From NCBI GenBank assembly GCA_033439295.1, contig JAVTLE010000004.1, forward strand, positions 744,012 to 808,011: a stretch of DNA of 64,000 bases. The letters run 5' to 3'. The notes below the pieces were generated by a model. The model was not told where the DNA came from and made no database searches. It saw only the letters and a program-made list of their open reading frames with translations. This document shows, in pieces, positions 1 to 9,716 of this stretch. The DNA comes from Deuterostichococcus epilithicus (taxonomy: Eukaryota; Chlorophyta; Trebouxiophyceae; Prasiolales; Stichococcaceae). Both the position numbers and the translations under genes were made by a program. Every line of letters begins with the position of its first letter. Position 1 is the stretch's first letter.

Positions 1-108
1 AAGTGGTCCGCGCCGCGCCCTGCCGCCGGCCTGGCGCCCTTCGTGCTGCTGCTGTCGCCATACGCGCCGCACATCGCGGAGGAGCTGTGGCAGCGGCTGG
101 GCGCCGCT

Positions 109-146
<38 letters not shown>

Positions 147-616
147 AGCAGGCGGCACCTGCGCGTACGAGCCGTGGCCAGTCGCCGATGAAGCGCTGCT
201 GGTGGAGACGACCGTCAAGCTGCCGGTGCAGGTGCGCACCTTTCAAGATGGTGCACACATACAAGGGCGTGCACACATACAAGGACGCACATTGTGCATA
301 CGTCGTCTGGATCAGCAGCTGCAGGCAGCAAGCCGGCGGGATGTGAGGAACCGAAAGCTCTCACTGCGGGTTGCAGGTTGAGGGACAGAGCTTGAGCTGT
401 CCTTCGATCCGTGTAAACCCGTTGCACTGTCCCAACCCGCAGGTGAACGGCAAGATGCGGGGCACGGTGGAGGTGGACAAGGACATCGGGCAGGATGCCG
501 CGCTGGCGGCGGCGCTAGAGTCCCTAGAGAATGTGCGCAGCCAGGTGGACGGCAAGGCACTCAGGAAGGTCATCTTCGTGCCCGGCAAGATCCTGAACAT
601 CATCGTCGGCAAGTAA
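1..616 (+). CDS. Leucyl-tRNA synthetase, C-terminal part (partial at left edge)
   Basis: This is the 3' end of a class I leucyl-tRNA synthetase, the enzyme that charges tRNA-Leu. The open frame enters at base 1. Exons are <1-231 and 443-616 (stop TAA), joined by a GT-AG intron in phase 0. The first exon has the anticodon-binding-domain motif [16 protein letters not shown]. After the splice, KLPVQ joins [11 protein letters not shown], the hallmark of the C-terminal domain of bacterial/organellar LeuRS, so a plastid or mitochondrial enzyme is likely (inference). Directly after the LWQRLG helix lies a run of about 11 glycines encoded by pure GGC codons, an unusual low-complexity insertion in a conserved enzyme. 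The catalytic HIGH and KMSKS parts lie outside the window. Confidence 0.88.
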
Positions 617-1091
617 AGCGACACCTCTACGCTGGCCGTGTGCGGGCATGATCAGGCATGTGAGGTGCAGGGCGGACATAACTTGAGCATGCGGCAGCGG
701 GGTACGGCAGCATTGAGAGGACATCAGAATCAAATCGGAATTCTGGTTGCCAATCCCAAACGTAAATCCACACAGCTGTCGAAGATCAATTCAATACACA
801 CACACACACTGTCTGCGCTTGTTGATCGACTGCCAGTCTCAAAACGGGCAGATAGAGGTGCAGGTACGCCACATGGCTCAGAGATCGCCATCGCCTTCTG
901 CCTTCCATAGCATGTCGGCAGCAACAAATAGGTGTACAAAGCGCGCAAACCCATCTTCACTTCTCTCCCCACAATTTGCGCGCCAACTCCTGCGGAACGC
1001 GGATCGATTGTCATCTCAAGGCGTGCAGTCTGCAGAACTCCGGCAACGATCTTTCCCCAAGTCAGCTCATATGAGTCATGCAACAAGGCAC
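617..1091. other. Intergenic, no gene seen
   Basis: I see no supported gene. A short CA dinucleotide run lies near 796-809. The small open frames here lack splice context or family resemblance. Confidence 0.5.
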
Positions 1092-1898
1092 TCATGCATG
1101 GTAACAGGTCCCGTGCAAGTCGCGCACGTCTCGCTCCCGCTGCCGGATGTCCTGTGCCTCCTTCTCTTCCTTTATTTGCCGGTCACGCCGTTGCGCGCTG
1201 CACACGACATACGTGACAGCAATCAGCTTGTTGTCGTGAGCGCCATCGACGTTCCGTCTACAAATCTGTCCAGCAAAGGCATCTCTGTTCCGGGATGGCA
1301 GCGTACCTAAGCTCCACATAGCGCTGCACGTTCATGCACAATAAACCAGCACAGTGCGAAGTCGAATCGCACCAAACTACGCACCTTATGAAGATGCGGC
1401 CCCAGAAAATGATCGGAGGTGCCTAAGATCAGGCGAGAAGATGAGCCTCAGCGTCTAAGCAGTGTCCCTGCAGGGTCACTGGCACATCAAACAATGATCT
1501 CACGAGGAACGGGCGACAAGCACAGTCTCACTCACCGCTGCAAAGAGTGCCACAAAGAGCAGGCCTGGGTTGAGGCGCGGCTCGAACTGAGAGGCCGCCG
1601 CTGCAGCGCCTGCAGCAGCGCTGCCGGCGTCCAGTTCAGCTGCGTACATCGCCAGCGGGTGGAACATGACCCCTGCCACGACCGCGGCAGGCGCCAGCAG
1701 TCTGACGGCTGATCTGCGCAGCTGCTGTTGCTGTTGCGGCCGCAGCTGTGAAGCGCCGTCTGCGGCGCGATTCTGCTCCGCTGCACAGCAGACCCTATGC
1801 GCAGGGACGGTGCGGCCCCGGCGCGAAGCCGCTGGCTGCATGTTCAGCACGCTGTAGCTGGCGACCGTCTGTTGCATGCATGCGAGCCCGCAAGCCAT
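1092..1898 (-). CDS. Small putative chloroplast-targeted membrane protein (unrecognised)
   Basis: Not recognised as a named family. The first exon is about 1536-1898, read leftwards. It opens MACGLACMQQ (a second Met, MQQTVASY, is an equally good start). It continues as an Arg/Ser/Gln-rich, acid-poor stretch like a plastid transit peptide, followed by a hydrophobic segment ending in AMYA that could be a thylakoid-type processing site. The exon ends in the hydrophobic PGLLFVALFAA at a strong GTGAGT donor. A candidate second exon (about 1092-1270) encodes a very charged tail with QRRDRQIKEEKEAQ and a stop. Its acceptor is uncertain: the phase-0 choice after CTGGACAG adds a short second hydrophobic patch. 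A one-helix thylakoid or photosystem-associated protein is plausible but unproven. A chance open frame antisense to nothing is the alternative. Confidence 0.45.
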
Positions 1899-2565
1899 CC
1901 TGTGCTGCCACGCAAAAAAGGCTTTTTAAATGTGCTCTCTACGCTTTCAAGCCTGCTTGGGCGCCTCCACCGCTGGACGACCCTGCTTTTCAATCAACGG
2001 TCTGCACCAGGCGACAGCTTGCGCATCGGCGATAGTTAGAGGTCTTTCTGCAGATCAATGATACCCAATTGATAATGCGATGCCTGTAAGCTCCCGAGCG
2101 TGCCACGTGCCTGGCGCAATCGCACCGAAGCTGATACCAATCAGACAACGAGCGTCTGTGCTGCGCTCTAGGAAGAACCTATGGAGTCTCACAACGAGTT
2201 TGACACTGGTTGCAGATGCAATCTTTGCAGAACAGCATGCTGCACCTCGGCTTTGCTCGGCACACGGGGAACCGGCTGGGAGTCCCGTGCCGCTTGTGCG
2301 ATCACGCAAAGCAACAGCTGGCTGCCCTGCACAAGTGCACACTTCTTCTCATCAAATGCACATCCCTGATCTCGCGCAGTGATCAAGCCTCATTCGTTTG
2401 GTACCTCAATCCTGAGCGAGCTGACAGCGACGGGCAGAATCGCGTTGTTCACAATTGGAGGCCTTGGCATCCTTCTTGAAGCTTGAGAATTCTCACGAAG
2501 CGGGCAACTTGGCAGCATAGCTAGCACTGCAGGCTGCTCTTGTCACTCTCAGTAGTGCCACGGTC
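1899..2565. other. Intergenic between divergent genes
   Basis: About 0.67 kb separates the minus-strand small protein from plus-strand MAD2, so promoters for both should lie here. I see no clear TATA box or other diagnostic site and no coding exon. Confidence 0.5.
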
Positions 2566-4616
2566 ATGGGGGTGTCCAATCGCAACACCATCACCCTGAA
2601 GGGGTCGACGAAAACAGTCACAGAATTCTTCGGCTACGCCGTCAACAGGTGCCACTCGTCTGACAGCAAGTTCCTGGGGCTCACGGATGCCTTCTTGCAT
2701 GCTGTACCGCCTCCCTCTCCCCCTCTCCCACTTACGATTTTACTTGGGTCGGGGATGTTGGTGCACGCCGTGCGGGTGCAACGAGACGTCTGGGCGAGAA
2801 GCCTGCGATCTCTAGGTATGAGTGCTGCCATGCAATGATCTGTACACATGCATGCACCATGACATCCCTTCTCCTGCCCTCCTGCAGCATCCTGTACCAG
2901 CGCGGCATCTACCCGCCAGAGTCGTTCCAGGTCCAGAAGCAGTATGGGCTGTCGCTTATGGTCACCTCGGAGGAGGGCCTCACCAAGTACCTCTCCGACG
3001 TCCTCAGTCAGATGTCAGGTGGGGCTGTTCCTGCCCCAGAAAAAGCTCAAGCGAGGAGTGCACGGCATGCATCGTATAAACCCGCTTCCGGTGTGCAGCA
3101 GTGATAATGATATGCTGGACGCCGCGCCTGCAGACTGGCTGCTGGCGGGACAGCTGCAGAAGATGGTCATGGTGGTCACCAGCTGCGTCAGCAACAAGGT
3201 GCTGGAGCGCTGGACGTTCGACATCCTGACGGACCCCACGGCCCTCGCAGCCCAGTGAGTGCCACTGGCACCACTTGGACTGTCCTGTGAACAGCACAGC
3301 CTGCAAGCGCATTTGTCGCGAGGCTGTGGAGGCAGGCGGCTGCGGAACGGGGCTTCGAGACAGGCCTGCTCGCAGAGTGCTGCGCATCTCAACTGCATCC
3401 AGCTCCGAGCATGCTGCTGGAAGGGCACACGAGGGCGACGGGAAGCTCAACAAACCATTTCTGCGGGCGCTGCACAGTTTCTCCCTTGGTGAAGCATCAC
3501 AAGACTGTCGGCGCTGGTGCAGGGATGGCACAGAACGGCCAGAGAAGCAGGTGGCCGCGGAGATACAGGCCATCATCCGCCAGATCACCGCCTCCGTCAC
3601 CTTTCTGCCCCTACTGCAGGACCGCTGTGCGCTCCCCGCAAGCCTTCTGCCCTGCAGTCTCTGCATGTTCCCTTCGCGCACCTCATTCACGTACAGCTGC
3701 CTGGAAAAATCCGGCTGGCTCGCCTGTCTGTATTTCCCCAAGTCCGTGGCAACCTCCCGGCTGCCTGCTGGACCATGCGTGCATCAGGCTGCTGCCACTA
3801 AAGGCAGCCTTTCGGAGTCTCGACTCCGAACCCAAGACTCTACAGCTGATGCGTGTGTGTGCTTCGTTTCAACACAGGCAGCTTCGACCTGCTGGTGTAC
3901 ACCGACACAGCATCCGATGTACCCAGCACCTGGTGTGCTTCACCCACAGCGCTTGTTGCCAGCCATGCTGCCGTGCAATACATCTTGCATCGTGACCCCC
4001 TGCTTCAGCCGGACCTGGCACAGTGTCGCACCAGTTGTTGCGCTCACACTACAGCATGCAGACCGCCTCCCGTGCAAATCCTGTGCAGGCCACGTAGCTG
4101 CTGTCAGACACCGGCGTCATGACGATGGGCGTCCAGTATCCATGATGGTCACAATCAAACGTGGTCCACTATTGTGCATGTGCACAGGGAGGACAGCGAT
4201 GCAAAGCTCATCCAGAATGCGGCGGACGTCAAGCTGCGCTCCTTCGCCACCAAGGTGTGGGTTTGAACTTTACATGTGATCTGGCAGCTGCCAGCCGCCT
4301 GCTGGTGTCTTGTCGGGTTTCTGGTTGACAGGCAGCGCAGCCTGCCTGAAGCTGCCCAAAACGGCAGACAGTCCCCCTTGCCCCACGTTTTCTGATGAAA
4401 CACAGCTGAGGAAAAACATGCAACAGCGCTACCTCGAATCTGGCCTCTCCGCTGTGGCATGCCTTGCACGGCTGCCGGGTCGGAGCTCTGGAATGGAACT
4501 TGCAGTTGGTGACACCCTGCAATATTCGCCGGTCGCAGGTGCACAAGGTGGAGACGTTGGTGTCTTACTGCGAGGAAGGCGCCGATGAAAACAGCAGCAT
4601 TGCTGCAAACAGCTGA
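2566..4616 (+). CDS. MAD2: MAD2 spindle-assembly checkpoint protein (HORMA domain)
   Basis: MAD2 binds CDC20 and MAD1 at unattached kinetochores and holds back the anaphase-promoting complex. Seven exons join in frame to 212 aa (human about 205): 2566-2648, 2888-3018, 3134-3254, 3523-3626, 3878-3932, 4188-4254 and 4539-4616. All introns are GT-AG. Family landmarks appear in order: the N-terminal ITLKGSTKTVTEFF helix, SILYQRGIYP, YGLSLMVTSEE, VLERWTFDI, the conserved IIRQITASVTFLPLL, SFDLLVYTD, and the C-terminal safety-belt region LRSFATKVHKVETLVSYC. The ATG at 2566 is chosen because the first 27 residues align directly with the family N-terminus. The exon 5-6 junction is less conserved, so a small extra exon there cannot be excluded. 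Confidence 0.93.
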
Positions 4617-5311
4617 GAGCACCCGGGCGTGCTGGAGTCGCTGGCATTGGCACGCCCTGTGCTGAGTGCACCGGCGACACTCAAGATCGGGGCTTATCTG
4701 GCAGGGTTCGTGTGCTTGCCGGGAGCGTGTTCGCTTAGGAGGAGGAGGGCATATATTTGGGCCTACTTCGCGGCCATTGCTGCGACGGACGGCGCAAGCT
4801 GGGACGTTCTGAATTTGCCTAGGAACCTCGCAACGTGGGGGTGCAAGACTTGTGCACGATTCAGATTTCAGCTGGCCCTCCCCCACCACTTTCGCTGTAC
4901 AGCTCTCGCTGACATTTCTGTCCTGCAGCATGCCTCCTGCATTGTGAACGGGGTTCACTGTCTCGGATCAGCCGGACACGAGCATACTTTGCAGCATTTG
5001 GTGTGCCGCGGTATCCCCTCACTCGGCAGCGAAGTTTATGCAGGGCTTGGAACCATGGCCGCCGTCTTGAAGCAGGCAAGGTCTTACCCGCTTGCGCGTT
5101 GAGACACTCTCCGTCGTTGCAAGGACACTGTGAAGCAGGCGAGGGCCGCCGTCTTACCAGCTTGTGGCTAGTAACAAATCATCTTCAAGCCGTGACATAA
5201 TCGTGTACGCGAATTCACCCAGCCTGGCAACACAGGTGATTTGCGCAGCAGCTGGCAACACAGGTGATTTGCGCGGCAGGACCTGTCGTCCAAGTCACAC
5301 CAGGTTTAAAG
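4617..5311. other. Intergenic with a small tandem repeat
   Basis: No gene is supported. A direct repeat of about 27 bp (unit beginning CTGGCAACACAGGTGATT) lies at about 5222-5280, just upstream of the next start codon. A looser repeat (GAAGCAGGCAAGG / GAAGCAGGCGAGG) lies near 5070-5160. Confidence 0.5.
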
Positions 5312-6086
5312 ATGGGATCTTGTCTCTCGCAGCCTCAGGGAGGGCAGCGGCCCAGCCACTCGCCGGCTGATCCTGTCAGAGGTCACCCAGTGTACGAGGC
5401 GGAGCCGCAGCCGCAGAAGGTGGTCTACGTGCAGCAGCAGCCGCAGATCCAGCAACAGAAACAGCAGCCGATGCAGGTCGTGCATCATCCCGCGCCGGGA
5501 GACCAGCCTGCGCCAGCTCCTGCTCAGCAGTATGTGCATACGTCGCCAGAGCCAGCGCCGCAGCCCGCGTCGGCCCCACTGACCGTGGTGTACACGCAGC
5601 CCCTCACGCCACAGCCTGCGCCGCAGCCACAGGTCGTCTACGTGCAGCAGCAGCCTGCAGTCCAGCCCGGTGCGTTCTTGATGCCAGCACTCCATCCCCT
5701 GCGCAGGGTCCCCTGGTGGCACTGCGCCGGCTTGACTGCAATAAGCATACTCACGGATCTGACGTGCTGCCATCTTGCCTGTTCTCCAAAACCCACTTCC
5801 AAGGATTGAGCGAGGATTACTGAACGATACCGCGCACAATGAGACTGCCGCTTGCTGCATGATGCCAAATGCAAAGGTCAAATGTATTTTGCTGACACGC
5901 ATGATCTGTGCTGACCATGCTCCTGCTGCCACTTGATATGCAGTCTACGTGGTGCACCAGCAGCCAGTAATGATGCACCCCGCCAACAATATGGCCCGCG
6001 GCGTCGCGCTCGGTGCAACCGTGGGCCTGCTTGCAGGGAGAAATCAGCGGCGTCGGCGTCGGTGCGACTGCACTGCTCTACTGTAG
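5312..6086 (+). CDS. Pro/Gln-rich protein with lipidation-type N-terminus
   Basis: Unrecognised protein of 166 aa in two exons (5312-5669 and 5944-6086, GT-AG, phase 1). It starts MGSCLSQPQ: Gly2 followed by Cys4 is the classic N-myristoylation plus palmitoylation arrangement, suggesting peripheral membrane anchoring (inference). The middle is low-complexity and rich in Pro, Gln and Val, with the repeated phrase VVYVQQQP and variants (VVYTQP, VYVVHQQP). The C-terminal part has a short hydrophobic small-residue stretch (ARGVALGATVGLLAG) and a terminal Arg cluster. The last few residues depend on no further splicing: a GT at about 6060 could be a donor, in which case the protein is longer. Confidence 0.6.
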
Positions 6087-6884
6087 TGTGATCTTTTCAT
6101 GGACGGTCTCTTCAGCAACTTGCATAGTGCAGGGGCGCCTCATCAGCAGCATGCTGTCCGCAGTCCACAACATGGCGTGGTCGCGAGTTTCATCACCTGG
6201 CTAGTGCGACAGATTGCGACAGATGGTCCAATGCGTGAAATCTGTGATGCAGGTGCTGAGGCTGCGCTCAGCCAGGAAGATGTGTACAGGAGCCGCACAC
6301 ACTCGGATGACGATTGGTACCGATCAGTGTATGTTCAAGAGCAGTACTTCAGTACGACGGCACATGTACGCTTCACGCCTCATGCATGGGCAGCATCATT
6401 GCCTTGTCGTTGTGTTACGTCAGTCTGGCATTGCAGCAGCGGTCCGAGCCTTCATCGACGGCTTTGCACAGTCTCCTTCGTTGCGTCATCTCCGCTGCGT
6501 CGCGTTGGTTGTTTTCCTCAGCAGCTGCATTTCCTTGCATTGGCTCACCATCTCAGCCGGTTGCAATTCGTCAGATTACCTACGCGGGAGGTGAAGGTTT
6601 CGGCATCGCATTCAGATCACGCACATGACCATGGATGCTGCTGCGGGAAAGTCCTGCCCTCCCAATGTAAAACACGGTGGTCACTGATGCGCCCACATTT
6701 TCTGGAGACAACAGCCGACACCAGAAAGACTTGCTCACAGTGACTTCTTGCCCGTGCTGCCCGCCCTACGACCTTCTGCCCTCCTCAGACGCGTCAACAC
6801 ACAAGGCGCCGGGTAGCACTCCTCCCCGATGCTTACAAAGGCCGAAAACACCTGGAAATATTCGATCAAAAGCTATCCCTGTAC
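6087..6884. other. Intergenic / missing 3' part of IFT88
   Basis: I see no convincing exon on either strand. This is where the remaining TPR exons of the minus-strand IFT88 fragment would be expected, and no minus-strand open frame of useful length is present. Confidence 0.45.
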
Positions 6885-7938
6885 CCGGTAGCGCCCCAGG
6901 CGCGCCAGGCCCAGTCCCACGTTGCCCAGCACCGCGGCGCGGTCGCGCGTCTCATCATCGGGCAGCGACTCAGCCCCGGCGCGCCAGCAGCGCAGCGCCT
7001 GCGTGCGGCCCACCCCGTGGTGCACGTTGCCGAGGTTGACGCTTAGCCGCCCCGCCTGCGGCACATCGTGGGCCAGGCGCTCACACTGGTTGCTGGGCAT
7101 GGACTGCTGGGCTGTCTGAGGGGCAGGTGCACCACGTTCGAAACCATGCCAGAATGCTCCGACCATCTTGACACCTTCCTGCCCATTTTGGCCCATACAT
7201 CAAGCGCCGTTCGCCCAACTTTTCCGGAGAGTTTCCTGCAGTACCTCCGACCCGATTTCTCAAATGCTGCAACCCGCAGCAAGCAGCAGCAGGCCCCGGC
7301 GCATTCACATCCGGGAGCCTCCTGTCGTCGACGAGCTTCTGGTACGCCACCAGCGCCTCCGCCGCCATGCCAGCGCCCCCGTACGCTGCTCCCAGCGCCA
7401 CGCCGGCATCGACCTCCGGGCTGACAGAGTCGTCACGCTCTGCGGTCTGGTCGCCGCCCCGCCGTGCCGCCGCGTCAGGCGCAGAGGCAGCCGGGCCGCC
7501 TCCTTGGCGTGCGCCAGCGCTGCAGACAGCAGCAAGTGGTTTTGCTAGGCGGCGTGCATCACGATTCATCCTCTATGTCGCGGCCATAATTGGCGCCATG
7601 ATTGCAATTCTCCAGGGGCCATGGAGATGGTGCCGTCCATTCCGCCTTGAGGTCCCTCCTGATGACCGGTCGGCTCCAGGAACCAAGTGAAGCTGTAGCA
7701 GGCGACACGCGCTTGATTGAGCTCCACCTTCAGCAGGGCTGCCCGATCCCGCTGCGTCAGCGCTGCCCTCGACGTGCTGCCTGACTCGCTGCTCCAGGCT
7801 CAGCGGCAGGCGCTCGCCGGGCTTAGCTGTGCTGTCCCCGGCAGAGGCGCTGTTGCCGCCTGATGCGAAGGGTGCGGCGGTGGGCGGCGCGCCCCACGAT
7901 GTCTGCGGGCGGTCGCTGGTTGGCCACAGCGCAGCACC
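6885..7938 (-). pseudogene. IFT88: IFT88 (intraflagellar transport, TPR) 5' remnant
   Basis: IFT88 is a TPR subunit of the IFT-B complex needed to build cilia, normally 700-800 aa. Three exons read leftwards: 7938-7728, 7519-7309 and 7055-6885. The first holds RPQTSWGAPPTAAPFASGG and LEQRVRQHVEGSADAA. It splices in phase 1 to ALAHAKEAARLPLRL, matching the family order (S-R-P-x-T-A-x-x-A-A-G-F, then E-x-x-V-x-x-L-x-E-E-S, then A-L-E-K-A-K-E-A). The third matches the G-R-L-x-V-N-x-G-N TPR. Two defects are visible: inside the middle exon the similarity moves to another frame (from LRLTRR to VALGAAYGGAGMAAEALVAY), and no further TPR exons follow. An open frame upstream to about 8482 may hold the N-terminus. 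A sequencing error could explain the frame change but not the missing two-thirds. Confidence 0.62.
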
Positions 7939-8639
7939 CTGCACTCCGTGAAGAACAATCGGAACCAGCCGACACCGCAGGTGATGGCAATAGTGCTGTT
8001 GGACTTTCAAAGCGACGAGGGTGACAATTGAAGGCCATGTCCATGACAAGTGACAGCGCTGCCAAGTTGCTTGCCTCGCGTGCTGCAGACATGCCAGCTT
8101 GTGGCGAGTCGGCGTCAAAGCTGGCAGCGCTCGCGTGCGGGCTCCCATGTGCCACCTCTGCTGGCCGGCCGCGGAATAGCTGTCGTCTCAGTCCAGCCGC
8201 CGGCTTGGAAAGCACTCCACCTTCTGCTGCCATGTGGCCCTTCGCCGCTGCTGCCTCAATGCCTGGGGTAGTTGACCGTTGCTGCCGTTGCTGCCGCTGC
8301 TGCCCCCAATGCCTGGGGTAACCGGCAACGAGCTGGCCTTCGCCGTTCAACAGGGTCGATAGGCTTTTGGCATGGCCGCCGCCACCGCCGCTGACGCCAC
8401 CGCTCCATCCACTAATGCCAGACTGCAGGCGCAGTTCTGACGCGCCGAGCCCGGTGCTGTAGCCTCGTCGAGCGAGGTGCAAGCCATATCGGGGCGTGTG
8501 TTGTACTCAGCATAGCGTCCGGAAGGCGCGCGCACCAGGCTTGCGGCATCATGGTCGGAGCTTGCACTGACGTGCGCAGATTCGTCATCCCCGTTGCCTT
8601 TCAGGTTAATCAATGACAAGACGCTGTCCACCGCCACAA

Positions 8640-9716
8640 TGTTAGCTGGCTCAAGAGTCCTGTACCGTTAGCGCGGCTGCAGCAGGCGCTCATGTCCGGG
8701 GGTGCCACTGAGGCAAGGCGTCTGCGTAGGTTCACAGCTTCAATCGCAAGTTGTCATTTCATGTGAATGAAAAGGTTGGCGGATGGTGCATTGAATCTGG
8801 AAGAACACCTGCCCCTTCTTGTTTGGCAGAACCAAGAAATGATGACGGTCTGCAACCCCTTCGAAAGGCAGAGAACTACGCCATAATCTGTCTATATTGA
8901 CCTCCCGGGCTGCTTCTCTGAGCACCAGAGGACTCGCTCTCGCGGGCGCACGCACAGTGCTGCAAATTGCAACTGGCAAATTCGGACCGGCCACGCGACA
9001 TGACGAGCATCGAGCAGGAATGATACCTGGAGAATATCTGTGGCGCCTTCTTTGCCCTGCCTACGCAGCAAACTAGGCAGGGCCGCTCTGATTGTGCGCG
9101 CTTCGGTCATCTTTGATAAACCCTAGACACGGTTGCAGCGTCAGCGACTCAGCGCACGTGCGAAGGCATTGGGAGTTGCCCCTCTGCCCAGCAATAAGCC
9201 TCCAATTGTTTCTAGTCAGTCTAGTCAGGTCGGTAGCATTTGTGCATGTACAAGCCGCGCTGCTAACCCCACTAGCAGGATGGCCTTTCATTGAGGTTCA
9301 TCAGCTACTTCCTAGCGCGTGCATATCCATTGTTGCAGCGCCGGGATTTAAGAGGACACGGGACTGAATCATCCCGCTAGCGTGGGCCGCTGGAACGTCG
9401 GTGCAGCTCTTTGAGCTCCTGACTACTCGTTATTTCTGCCGCGACACGCAGGTACCAGCTCTTGTCGCATCTTCATTTCGCAACAGCAACAGCAATCGGC
9501 CATATGGGGCCCCACTGCTCAGGAGCCACACTCGCTGGTGTCGGATAAGTGGTTTCGGAGTTGGGCAGGGAAGCCGTCACCCACACACAACGCACAAACC
9601 GCAAGCCAATCATGGCTGCAAGGTCATAGCACATGCACCTTGACGACTGGTCTGAGCCGTTGGTGACGTGGCCTACGCCAGGAGGTGTAGCGGTAACGCG
9701 GTGCCATCGCGGCGCC
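8640..9716. other. Intergenic, no gene seen
   Basis: About 1.1 kb between the IFT88 remnant and the ABCG start. The open frames present look like chance. It presumably holds the ABCG promoter, but I recognise no specific element. Confidence 0.45.

Noticed and set aside
3275-4279. 334-codon plus-strand open frame overlapping MAD2
   Set aside because: It runs through MAD2 introns and exons in the wrong frame, with no family content. GC-rich DNA gives long chance frames.
5306-5932. 208-codon minus-strand Arg/Leu-rich frame
   Set aside because: It is the antisense shadow of the Pro/Gln-rich protein.
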